DNA of 64,000 nt from Gammaproteobacteria bacterium. Lineage in GTDB: Bacteria; Pseudomonadota; Gammaproteobacteria; Steroidobacterales; PWYM01. Below, piece after piece: positions 57,020-64,000 of this stretch. The notes beneath the pieces are model-generated. The model did no database searches. It saw only the letters and a list, made by a program, of their open reading frames with translations, and was not told the DNA's origin. Positions within the stretch are counted from its first letter, which is position 1, and every line of letters starts with the position of its first letter. The stretch covers positions 1 to 64,000 of the forward strand of contig RECU01000061.1 of assembly GCA_007693855.1 (NCBI GenBank), written 5' to 3'. The position numbers were made by a program, and so were the translations under genes.

Positions 57020-58504
57020 ATGCCTACCCTGCCAGGAGCTCTGCATACTGCGGCACAGGTCCGCGCCATCGACCGTCACGGGATCGAGGTGCAGGGCATT
57101 GCCGGCTATCGGCTGATGACGCGTGCGGCCGAGGCGGCGCTGGCGGCCCTGAGGACGCGCTTCCCCGCCGCTCGGCGGCTGCGCGTGTGGTGCGGTGCCG
57201 GCAACAACGCCGGCGACGGCTACGTGCTGGCCCGACTCGCGCACGCTGCCGGTCTGTCGGTCGATACCGTCGCCCTGATCCCGCCCGACAGGCTCGCGGG
57301 CGACGCCGCGCGGGCCTGGCAGGACTGGCAGGCCACCGGTGGGCAGGCGCTGGCCGTCGCGGCGAGCCGCACGCCGGACGTCGAGGTCGACGCCATGCTC
57401 GGGACCGGCCTGGACCGTGCACTCGGCGAGCCCTTCGTCTCGGTGGTCACGGCACTCAACGCCGCTGCGGTGCCGGTGGTCGCCCTCGATATCCCCACCG
57501 GCCTGCATGCCGATACCGGGGCGGCATGCGCAGTGGCGGTGCGGGCTGCCTTGACGATCAGTTTCGTGGCGCTCAAGCAGGGCCTGTTCACCGGGGCCGG
57601 ACCGGCACATGTCGGTGCACTGGTATTCGATGATCTGGGGGTCGACGCCGAAGCCTGCGGCATCCCGGCATCGATGTGGCGTCTCGATGCGCTGGCGCCG
57701 GCGCGGACGCTGCCGCCGCGCCGGCGTGACAGCCACAAGGGCGATCACGGCCGGGTGCTGGTGATCGGGGGCGGCCGCGGCATGCCTGGCGCCGCGCGTC
57801 TGGCTGCCGAAGCTGCGCTGCGGGCCGGGGCGGGTCTGGTGACGGTCGCCACCCTTCCGGCGCATGTGCCTGCGGTCGTCGCCGCCCGCCCCGAGATCAT
57901 CTGCGAGGGCATTGACGAGACGCCCGGAGGCTTGGCCCGGCTGGATGGGCTGCTGGCTGCCGCCGATGTGCTCGCACTCGGACCGGGGCTCGGCCGCGAT
58001 GCCTGGGCGAGGGCGCTGTGGACGCGCGCGCAGGATTTCGCGGGTCCGGTGGTGCTCGATGCGGATGCCCTGAACCTGCTGGCCGAGACTCCCGGGGCGT
58101 TGCCGGCAGATCGCGTGCTCACCCCGCACCCGGGCGAGGCGGCCCGACTGCTGGGCGTGGGTGCGGGCGATATCCAGGCCGACCGACCGGCTGCGCTGGC
58201 GGCGCTGTGTCAACGCTATGGCGCCATCGTGGTGTTGAAGGGGGCCGGGAGCCTGGTCGGTCGGCCTGGCGAGACCCCTTGGCTGTGCGATCGGGGCAAC
58301 CCGGGGATGGCGAGCGCCGGGATGGGAGATGTCCTCACCGGCGCGATTGCCGGCCTGGCGGCGCAACTGGGCTGCGCCTGGCAGGCGACGTTGGTCGGGG
58401 TGCACGCCCACGCGCTGGCTGGCGATCGCGCCGCCCGGGCCGGTGAGCGCGGCCTGCTGGCCGGAGATCTGTTGGCGGAGCTGCGGACGTGCCTGAATTC
58501 CTGA
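57020..58504 (+). CDS. nnr: Bifunctional NAD(P)HX epimerase/dehydratase
   Basis: 494 aa from ATG 57020; the longer frame overlaps queG and is rejected. N-terminal YjeF epimerase (about 1-215: AAQVRAIDRHGIEVQGIAGY, VWCGAGNNAGDGYVLARLA, ALDIPTGLHADTG). C-terminal dehydratase (about 235-494: KGDHGRVLVIGGGRGMPGAA, LALGPGLGRDAWARAL, LDADALNLLAETPG, LTPHPGEAARLLG, RGNPGMASAGMGDVLTGAIAGL). It repairs hydrated NADH and NADPH. Overlaps tsaE by 16 bp. Confidence 0.96.
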   Translation: MPTLPGALHTAAQVRAIDRHGIEVQGIAGYRLMTRAAEAALAALRTRFPAARRLRVWCGAGNNAGDGYVLARLAHAAGLSVDTVALIPPDRLAGDAARAWQDWQATGGQALAVAASRTPDVEVDAMLGTGLDRALGEPFVSVVTALNAAAVPVVALDIPTGLHADTGAACAVAVRAALTISFVALKQGLFTGAGPAHVGALVFDDLGVDAEACGIPASMWRLDALAPARTLPPRRRDSHKGDHGRVLVIGGGRGMPGAARLAAEAALRAGAGLVTVATLPAHVPAVVAARPEIICEGIDETPGGLARLDGLLAAADVLALGPGLGRDAWARALWTRAQDFAGPVVLDADALNLLAETPGALPADRVLTPHPGEAARLLGVGAGDIQADRPAALAALCQRYGAIVVLKGAGSLVGRPGETPWLCDRGNPGMASAGMGDVLTGAIAGLAAQLGCAWQATLVGVHAHALAGDRAARAGERGLLAGDLLAELRTCLNS

Positions 58505-59004
58505 CGCCGGCATCGGCCACCTTCATGCTGGCCGATGAGGCCGCCACGGAGCGTGCCGGGGCGGCGGTGGCCCGGGCGGTCGAGGACGAGGCCCGATGCG
58601 CTGCCGTGCTGGTGTGTCTCGAAGGCGACCTCGGGGCCGGCAAGACGACCTTGGCGAGGGGCTTGCTGCGAGCCCTCGGGCATGCCGGACGCGTGCCCAG
58701 CCCGACCTATACCCTGGTCGAGCCCTACGATCTCGCGGGCCTGCGGGTTCATCATCTCGACCTCTACCGCCTGGCGGATGAAGAAGAACTGCTGTTCCTC
58801 GGGGCCAGCGACTGGCTGGACGCCCCGGGACTCACCCTGGTGGAGTGGCCCGAGCGCGCTCCCGGGCTGTTTGCCCGGGCAGACCTTCGTCTGAGCCTCG
58901 CGCTCGCGGCACCCGGTCGTCGCTTGACGCTGGCGGCGGCAGCCACACGAGTGCTGGCGGTGAGCGCCGAGCTGAGTCGTGTTCAAGAGCCCGATCCGAC
59001 CTGA
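58489..59004 (+). CDS. tsaE: tRNA threonylcarbamoyladenosine biosynthesis ATPase TsaE
   Basis: 171 aa from GTG 58489, inside the end of nnr. Walker A CLEGDLGAGKTTLARGLLRAL, SPTYTLVEPYDLAG (conserved SPT[FY]), HHLDLYRLADEEELLFLG and LTLVEWPERAPGLFA. TsaE works with TsaB and TsaD to make t6A37 in tRNAs reading ANN codons. nnr-tsaE-amiC-mutL-miaA-hfq-hflX is the standard order. Confidence 0.96.
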   Translation: MPEFLTPASATFMLADEAATERAGAAVARAVEDEARCAAVLVCLEGDLGAGKTTLARGLLRALGHAGRVPSPTYTLVEPYDLAGLRVHHLDLYRLADEEELLFLGASDWLDAPGLTLVEWPERAPGLFARADLRLSLALAAPGRRLTLAAAATRVLAVSAELSRVQEPDPT

Positions 59005-59021
59005 AAAGTAACGTATATCTT

Positions 59022-59027
59022 TATAAT
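59022..59027 (+). promoter_or_regulatory. Candidate -10 element for amiC-mutL-miaA
   Basis: A perfect TATAAT lies in an unusually AT-rich patch (59004-59045) between tsaE and amiC, about 86 bases before the amiC ATG. No clear -35. The patch stands out against the GC-rich surroundings, supporting a promoter here. Confidence 0.5.
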
Positions 59028-59112
59028 TTGAATCGAAAAAATGTTGACGCCCCGAGCGTTCTGCTGGAGTATTCAAATTTCGGCACGTCAAGAACGGAGA
59101 GCTGGGGCCGTC

Positions 59113-60423
59113 ATGAGCCGAGCGTTGCTGTGGGGATGGGTAGGTCTGCTGCTGGCCACTTCGGCGGCCGCGACGGAGGTGCAGAACGTGCGCCTGTGGG
59201 CAGGTCCCGAGGGGACTCGCGTGGTGCTCGATCTGTCCCGCCCGGCTGAGCACACGCTGTTCACCCTGAGTGATCCGCACCGGGTCGTGGTCGATATCCG
59301 CGGCGCCCGACTCGAGGGGGCGTTGCCGCGCGCCGATGGCAGTGTGCGCGGGCTGCGCAGCGCGCGGCAACCCGATGGGGCGCTGCGCGTGGTGCTGGAT
59401 ATCAGCGATGCCGTTCAGCCGCGCAGCTTTCTGCTGCCCCCCAACGACACCTACGGCCACCGGCTGGTCATTGACCTGCCGCCGAGAAACGGCGCGCCGC
59501 GGGCCGTGCGTCGTCTGCCGGAACCCCAGGGGCATGGCCGCGACCTGGTGATCGCCATCGATCCCGGCCATGGCGGCGAGGATCCCGGTGCCATCGGTCG
59601 TGGGGGGACCCGGGAGAAGGACGTGGTGCTGGCCATCGGTCGTGAGCTCGCGCGTCGGGTCAATGCGGAGCCCGGAATGCGCGCGGTGATGATCCGTGAC
59701 GGCGATTACTTCATTCCCCTGCGTGGGCGCATCGAGCGGGCCCGGGCCCATCGGGCCGACCTGTTCGTGTCGATTCATGCCGATGCCTACCATAGCCAGG
59801 CGGCCCGCGGTGCCACGGTCTATGTGCTCTCCCAGCGCGGGGCGAGCGACGAGGTTGCCCGGCGGGTGGCTGAGCGCGAGAACGCCTCGGACCTCATCGG
59901 CGGGGTCACCCTGGCAGACAAGGATGATCTGCTGGCCTCGGTGCTGCTGGACCTCTCGCAGAATGCCTCGTTGTCGGTCGGCGCCGCGGTGGGCCAGGCG
60001 GTCATCGACGAGATGGCGCGGGTGACACGCATGCGGCGCACCCAGGTGCAGCGGGCGCCGTTCGTGGTGCTCAAGTCCCCCGACATCCCCTCGCTGCTGA
60101 TTGAAACCGCCTACATCTCCAACCCGGAAGAAGAACGTGGCCTGTCTGATCGCGCCCACCAGGCGCGCCTGGCCGAGGCCATGCTGGCGGGGATCCGGGC
60201 GTACTTCCACGAGAACCCGCCGCCCGACACCTCCCTGGCGCGAATGCGTCGAGACGGTCTCCTGGCGCCGGCAAGCTATGTGGTGGCGCGCGGCGACACC
60301 TTGAGTGGCATCGCCACCCGGCACAATGTCTCGCTCGCCGCGCTGCGCAGCCACAACAACCTCAACGGTGACCGTATCCGTGTAGGCCAGGTGCTGACCA
60401 TTCCGCCCGGCGCCGGGGGCTGA
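59113..60423 (+). CDS. amiC: N-acetylmuramoyl-L-alanine amidase with AMIN and LysM domains
   Basis: 436 aa from ATG 59113, which opens a Sec signal peptide (MSRALLWGWVGLLLATSAAA); an upstream ATG at 59041 gives no signal peptide. AMIN domain about 21-120 (LWAGPEGTRVVLDLSRPAEH), targeting to septal peptidoglycan. Amidase_3 domain about 145-370 with zinc ligands in AIDPGHGGEDPGAIG, TREKDVVLAIG, FVSIHADAYHS, and the catalytic Glu in LLIETAYISNPEEER. LysM about 388-434 (YVVARGDTLSGIATRHNVSL). It splits daughter-cell peptidoglycan. AmiB/AmiC distinction is uncertain; the LysM tail fits AmiB. Confidence 0.92.
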   Translation: MSRALLWGWVGLLLATSAAATEVQNVRLWAGPEGTRVVLDLSRPAEHTLFTLSDPHRVVVDIRGARLEGALPRADGSVRGLRSARQPDGALRVVLDISDAVQPRSFLLPPNDTYGHRLVIDLPPRNGAPRAVRRLPEPQGHGRDLVIAIDPGHGGEDPGAIGRGGTREKDVVLAIGRELARRVNAEPGMRAVMIRDGDYFIPLRGRIERARAHRADLFVSIHADAYHSQAARGATVYVLSQRGASDEVARRVAERENASDLIGGVTLADKDDLLASVLLDLSQNASLSVGAAVGQAVIDEMARVTRMRRTQVQRAPFVVLKSPDIPSLLIETAYISNPEEERGLSDRAHQARLAEAMLAGIRAYFHENPPPDTSLARMRRDGLLAPASYVVARGDTLSGIATRHNVSLAALRSHNNLNGDRIRVGQVLTIPPGAGG

Positions 60424-60464
60424 CCCGGCTTTCCGCCTCGCGGCGCATCTGAAACAATGCGCGG

Positions 60465-62312
60465 ATGCCGATCCGCCGCCTGCCCCCCCAACTTGTCGAC
60501 CAGATTGCCGCCGGTGAGGTTGTCGAGCGGCCAGCCTCGGTAGTCAAGGAGCTGTTGGAGAACAGTCTCGATGCGGGTGCCCGGCGGGTGGAGATCGAGG
60601 TCGAGCAGGGCGGCTGCGCGCTTGTGCGGGTGCGCGACGACGGTGCAGGCATCCCGCCCGATGAGCTCGCCTCGGCGCTCGACCGTCACGCCACCAGCAA
60701 GATCACGTCGCTTGATGATCTCGAACAGGTGGTGTCGCTCGGGTTCCGCGGTGAGGCCTTGCCCTCGATCGCCTCGGTGTCGCGCCTGACGCTGACCTCG
60801 CGCCTCCGGGACGCGGCTGAAGGGTGGCGCGTACAGGTCGAGGGCGGCCGTATCGTGGCGCCTGAGCCTGCGCCGTCGCCGCCAGGCACCTGTGTGGAGG
60901 TCCGAGATCTCTTCTACAACACGCCGGCCCGGCGGCGGTTCCTGCGCACTGACCGCACCGAGCTGGGCCACGTAGAGACCATGGTCCGGCGGATCGGGCT
61001 TGGACGCTTCGATACCACGATCAGTCTCAGTGCCGGGCGGCGCAGCCAGCTCCGGCTGCCCGCCGGCCAGGACGAGGCCAGCCGCCTGCGCCGTCTCTCC
61101 GCGGTGTGTGGCGAGACCTTCGTGGAACACTGTCTGTACATCGAGCGCGAAGTCGAAGGCCTGCGGCTGTGGGGCTGGCTGGCGCAACCCTCGTTTTCCC
61201 GTGCGCAGGCGGATCTCCAGTATGTCTATCTGAACGGTCGCGCACTGCGTGACAAACTGCTCTCCCACGCCGTGCGCCACGGCTATCGCGATGTGCTCTA
61301 CCACGGCCGCCAGCCGGCCTATGTCCTGTTTCTCGACATGGATCCGGCACGGGTTGACGTCAACGCGCATCCGGCCAAGACCGAGGTGCGCTTCCGCGAC
61401 GCCCGACGGGTCCATGATTTCGTGTTCCGCAGTGTCGAGCAGGCGCTGGCCGAGACCCGTCCGCGCGGTACCGGCACGGCCCCTGGCGCCGCCGGTGCAG
61501 GTGAGCTCGCGACGACGGGCCTTGCCGCCCCGCCGGCCTTCATGTCCGCGCGCCCGGACCAGCGCGGGCTGTCGTTGGGCGGGCCGCTGCCCTGGGCGCT
61601 GGGCGCGCCCGCCGCCGACCTTCCGGCTGGGGGGGCTGCGGGTGCCGGGGTGGGGCAGGCGGGTGTGGCTGACCGGGCGGGCGGCGGTGCCCTCGCCGCT
61701 GAGGCTGTCGCGTGCGTCGCTGCGGAGATCCCGCCGCTGGGCTTTGCGCTTGCACAGTTGCATGGGATCTACATCCTTGCGCAGAACGCCGAGGGGCTGG
61801 TGCTGGTCGACATGCATGCGGCGCATGAGCGGATTGTGTATGAGCGGCTGAAACAGGCGGCTGCCAGCGGGGGTGTGCAACTCCAGCCACTGCTGGTGCC
61901 CGAGAGTCTCGCGGTCTCCTCGGCCGAGGCGACGCTGGCCGAGCGCCATGCGCCACGGCTCCGAGAGATGGGCCTGGAAGTCGATCGGCAGGGTCCCGAG
62001 CGGCTGGTGATACGCGCCGTGCCGGCGATGCTGGCGGGGGCGGACGCTGCGCAGCTGGTGCGCGATGTGCTGGGTGACCTCGGCGAGTTGGGCGGTTCCG
62101 CCCGGATCGAGCAGGCGCAGCACGCCCTGCTGGGGACCATGGCCTGCCATGGCAGCGTGCGCGCCAATCGCGCGCTCACGCGCGAGGAGATGAACGCGCT
62201 CCTGCGCGATATGGAGGCCACCGAGCGCGCCGATCAGTGCAACCATGGCCGCCCAACCTGGACAGTGCTGCCGCTGCGGCAGCTCGACAACCTGTTTCTG
62301 CGCGGCCGGTGA
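60465..62312 (+). CDS. mutL: DNA mismatch repair protein MutL, endonuclease type
   Basis: 615 aa. GHKL ATPase motifs: VVKELLENSLDAGARRVEIEV, VRDDGAGIPPDELASALDRHATSKI and SLGFRGEALPSIASV, then a Gly/Ala/Pro-rich linker (about 345-425). The C-terminal domain carries DMHAAHERIVYE (61809-61844), which fits the DxHA(x)2E(x)4E metal-binding endonuclease motif, plus CHGSVRANRALTREEMNALL and CNHGRPTWTVLPL. MutL of this kind nicks DNA itself, as in organisms lacking MutH. Overlaps miaA (GTGA). Confidence 0.96.
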   Translation: MPIRRLPPQLVDQIAAGEVVERPASVVKELLENSLDAGARRVEIEVEQGGCALVRVRDDGAGIPPDELASALDRHATSKITSLDDLEQVVSLGFRGEALPSIASVSRLTLTSRLRDAAEGWRVQVEGGRIVAPEPAPSPPGTCVEVRDLFYNTPARRRFLRTDRTELGHVETMVRRIGLGRFDTTISLSAGRRSQLRLPAGQDEASRLRRLSAVCGETFVEHCLYIEREVEGLRLWGWLAQPSFSRAQADLQYVYLNGRALRDKLLSHAVRHGYRDVLYHGRQPAYVLFLDMDPARVDVNAHPAKTEVRFRDARRVHDFVFRSVEQALAETRPRGTGTAPGAAGAGELATTGLAAPPAFMSARPDQRGLSLGGPLPWALGAPAADLPAGGAAGAGVGQAGVADRAGGGALAAEAVACVAAEIPPLGFALAQLHGIYILAQNAEGLVLVDMHAAHERIVYERLKQAAASGGVQLQPLLVPESLAVSSAEATLAERHAPRLREMGLEVDRQGPERLVIRAVPAMLAGADAAQLVRDVLGDLGELGGSARIEQAQHALLGTMACHGSVRANRALTREEMNALLRDMEATERADQCNHGRPTWTVLPLRQLDNLFLRGR

Positions 62313-63259
62313 GCAGCCGGCGGCCACTCGCCGTATGCCTGATGGGCCCTACGGCCACCGGCAAGAGCGCCCTGGGCCTCGCGCTGGCCGACCGCCTCGG
62401 CGGCGAGATCATCAGTGTGGACTCCGCCCTGGTGTACCGTGGCATGGACATCGGTACCGCCAAGCCGACCGCGGTGGAGCGCCGGCAGGTCCCGCACCAC
62501 CTCATCGACGTGGCCGATCCGGCCGATGCCTACTCGGCGGCGCGCTTCCGCGAGGACGCGATCACGGCCATGCAGGCGATCGATGCGCGTGGCCGCCTGC
62601 CGTTGCTGGTCGGCGGTACGATGCTGTATTTCCGCGCGCTGTTGCAGGGCCTGAGTCCGCTGCCTCCCCGTGATCCCGCCCTGCGTGCACGCCTCGACGC
62701 GCAGGCCGCTGTCGAGGGCTGGCCCGCGCTGCATGCGAGGCTGGCCGAACTCGACCCCGAGGCGGCGGCGAGAATCCAGCCGCGCGACGCCCAGCGTATT
62801 CAGAGAGCGATGGAAGTCGCCACGCTCACCGGCCAGCCCCTCAGTGGGCTGCAGTCACGCCAGCCAGGTCCGCCGGCACCATGGCAGTTTCTCATCATTG
62901 CATTGATTCCCGGAGATCGGGGCAGGCTGGCGGCGGATATCGCCGCCAGATTCGACCGGATGATGGAACGCGGGCTGCTGGAAGAGGTCAGAGCGCTGTA
63001 CGGGCGCGATGACCTCGACGAACACACGCCGGCGCTGCGCGCGGTCGGGTACCGGCAGCTGATCGAGCATCTCGCCGGCCGATGTTCACTGGCGGCGGCC
63101 CGCGAGCGTGCGGTGATCGCGACCCGCCAGCTGGCGAGAAGGCAGCTCGTCTGGCTGCGCCGCGAGCAACCGGACCAGGTGCTGGAGCCGTTTGCCGGGG
63201 GGGTGGCAGAGGCAGTCGAGAGGCGGGTCATCGAGGCGGCGGGTCGCGTGGCAGGTTGA
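62309..63259 (+). CDS. miaA: tRNA dimethylallyltransferase
   Basis: 316 aa from a GTG overlapping the mutL stop. Puts a dimethylallyl group on A37 of tRNAs reading UNN codons. P-loop LMGPTATGKSALGLALAD, VDSALVYRGMDIGTAKPTAVE, VGGTMLYFRALLQGLSPLP and GYRQLIEHLAGRCSLAAARE. Standard length. Followed by hfq after 106 bp. Confidence 0.97.
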   Translation: MSSRRPLAVCLMGPTATGKSALGLALADRLGGEIISVDSALVYRGMDIGTAKPTAVERRQVPHHLIDVADPADAYSAARFREDAITAMQAIDARGRLPLLVGGTMLYFRALLQGLSPLPPRDPALRARLDAQAAVEGWPALHARLAELDPEAAARIQPRDAQRIQRAMEVATLTGQPLSGLQSRQPGPPAPWQFLIIALIPGDRGRLAADIAARFDRMMERGLLEEVRALYGRDDLDEHTPALRAVGYRQLIEHLAGRCSLAAARERAVIATRQLARRQLVWLRREQPDQVLEPFAGGVAEAVERRVIEAAGRVAG

Positions 63260-63365
63260 CAGTGCATGGTAGGATTTCACGCAGGGACGTCGTGAGGTCA
63301 CGGACGGAAGTCACGGAAAAAATCAACAAGGCAGGTTCCGGCCCGCCACCCAGGAGAACTAAAGA
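63260..63365 (+). promoter_or_regulatory. hfq upstream region with repeats
   Basis: Contains a consensus-like TTGACA (63256-63261, overlapping the miaA stop) without a matching -10 at normal distance. It also holds a perfect inverted repeat CGTGA-GG-TCACG (63291-63302) and two copies of GTCACGGA 13 bases apart (63297-63304 and 63310-63317). The hfq ribosome site AGGAG is at 63352-63356. hfq is known in other species to be controlled at both promoter and translation level, so these repeats are plausible control sites; binding partners are unknown. Confidence 0.4.
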
Positions 63366-63623
63366 ATGGCCAAGGGGCAGTCATTACAGGACCCGTTTCT
63401 CAATACACTGCGCAAGGAAAAGGTGCCGGTGTCGATTTACCTGGTCAACGGCATCAAACTGCAGGGGCAGATCGACTCGTTTGACCAGTTCGTGGTGCTG
63501 CTGAAGAACAGCGTCAGCCAGATGGTCTACAAGCACGCCATTTCAACGGTCGTGCCCTCGCGCAACGTCAAGCTGCCGGTCCCCGGTGGCGACGAGGCGC
63601 AGGGCGGGAGTGACGACGCCTGA
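63366..63623 (+). CDS. hfq: RNA chaperone Hfq
   Basis: 85 aa. Sm1 motif [31 protein letters not shown] and Sm2 [12 protein letters not shown], including the proximal-face QxxF (QDPF), Tyr and His (YKHAIS) of the U-binding pore. Forms a hexamer that pairs sRNAs with mRNAs. A short acidic C-terminal tail ([12 protein letters not shown]). Strong ribosome site (AGGAG, 9 bases). Its stop codon sits in the loop of a 9-bp hairpin (63612-63633). Confidence 0.98.
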   Translation: MAKGQSLQDPFLNTLRKEKVPVSIYLVNGIKLQGQIDSFDQFVVLLKNSVSQMVYKHAISTVVPSRNVKLPVPGGDEAQGGSDDA

Positions 63624-63633
63624 CGGCGTCGTC
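63612..63633 (+). terminator. Perfect 9-bp hairpin at the hfq/hflX junction
   Basis: GACGACGCC (63612-63620) pairs with GGCGTCGTC (63625-63633) around a four-base loop TGAC that contains the hfq stop. The stem ends two bases before the hflX ribosome site (63636-63640). No T-run follows, so it is more likely a partial terminator, a 3' end protecting hfq mRNA or a translation-control element for hflX than a strong terminator. Confidence 0.5.
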
Positions 63634-63646
63634 GCAGGAGCAGCGC

Positions 63647-64000
63647 TTGAGCACATCGAATACGCCAGCCCCGGTTCGCGCGGTACTGGTCACCGTCGGC
63701 CTGCGGCAGGCGGTTTCGCCTGACGACGCCGCCGAGTTCGAAGCGCTGGCGCGCTCGGCCGGTGTCCTGCCGGTCGCCATTCTCGAGACGCGCCGTGATC
63801 GGCCGGATTCCCGGCTGTTTGTCGGTAGTGGCAAAGCCGCGGAGGTGGCTGCCGCGGTGGCGGCGCACGAGGCCGAGCTGGTGCTGGTCGACCAGCCCCT
63901 CTCGGCGAGCCAGGAGCGGAATCTTGAGCGTGCCGTGTGTGCCCGCGTGCTCGACCGCAATGGCCTCATTCTCGACATTTTCGCTCAGCGGGCGCGCTCT
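63647..64000 (+). CDS. hflX: GTPase HflX, 5' part cut by window edge
   Basis: Partial: 118 codons from TTG 63647, preceded by AGGAG (63636-63640); no stop before the window edge. Visible is the HflX N-terminal domain: RAVLVTVGLRQAVSPDD, DSRLFVGSGKAAEVAAAV, LVLVDQPLSASQERNLERAV, CARVLDRNGLILDIFAQRARS, which matches the family block preceding the GTPase domain (not in the window). HflX splits stalled ribosomes under stress. Starts 23 bp after hfq. Confidence 0.93.
   Translation, partial: MSTSNTPAPVRAVLVTVGLRQAVSPDDAAEFEALARSAGVLPVAILETRRDRPDSRLFVGSGKAAEVAAAVAAHEAELVLVDQPLSASQERNLERAVCARVLDRNGLILDIFAQRARS

Overview
The window is a GC-rich bacterial chromosome segment, densely packed on both strands with short or overlapping gene junctions (many ATGA/GTGA overlaps). 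The gene set is gammaproteobacterial: rnfABCDGE-nth, apbC-dcd, purMN-DUF2066-hda, lptFG opposite pepA-holC-valS, panBCD behind folK, and tsaE-amiC-mutL-miaA-hfq-hflX. Together with type IV pilus ATPases, an Rnf complex, an orphan TRAP binding protein and an endonuclease-type MutL, this suggests an environmental member of the Chromatiales/Ectothiorhodospiraceae or a near relative. That placement is inference from gene content, not a phylogeny. I see no insertion sequence, prophage, CRISPR array, integrase or origin.

Layout. 1-4.8 kb is the least conserved part: a cut-off YbaY-like lipoprotein, a mechanosensitive-channel gene broken by a frameshift, a lipoprotein with two glyoxalase-fold domains, a tiny lipoprotein and an AraC-type regulator. 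4.8-13.8 kb (minus strand) holds an orphan TRAP binding protein, DUF1841, nth, the rnf operon read E-G-D-C-B-A toward lower coordinates, and a metG that ends at the catalytic core. 13.9-18.5 kb (minus) is a three-gene operon: a cytosolic HEAT-repeat Ser/Thr kinase followed by two PilT/PilU-type retraction ATPases. 18.7-20.4 kb is apbC-dcd. 20.4-26.4 kb has purN-purM, a divergent DUF2066/CDP-alcohol transferase/hda operon, DUF2069-wrbA, a small lipoprotein and acylphosphatase. 26.4-37.9 kb has a lytic transglycosylase, proS, pssA-udg-rimI, prfC, an MFS transporter and a MoxR-DUF58-TgpA operon. 38-43 kb is the valS-orfX-holC-pepA cluster, with lptF-lptG divergent to it. 45.4-51 kb has an RDD protein, a DUF1330-like protein, a sodium:solute symporter with an elaborate promoter, a universal stress protein and a secreted S9 peptidase. 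A tRNA-Glu follows, then pcnB-folK-dNK-panBCD, queG, nnr-tsaE, amiC-mutL-miaA, hfq and the start of hflX.

How genes work together. The Rnf complex couples ferredoxin and NAD to an ion gradient. The purine, folate and pantothenate genes are housekeeping. apbC (Fe-S carrier) sits near several Fe-S enzymes (nth, rnfB/C, udg, queG). hda controls replication initiation. amiC, the lytic transglycosylase, lptFG and TgpA all serve the envelope.

Most worth a second look: the HEAT-kinase/PilT/PilU operon, with a seven-codon mini-ORF linking the two ATPase genes; the frameshifted MscS gene; the tandem repeats plus palindrome at the symporter promoter; and perfect hairpins that contain the stop codons at the lptG/RDD and hfq/hflX junctions. 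Functions were assigned by reading motifs. No database search was run.
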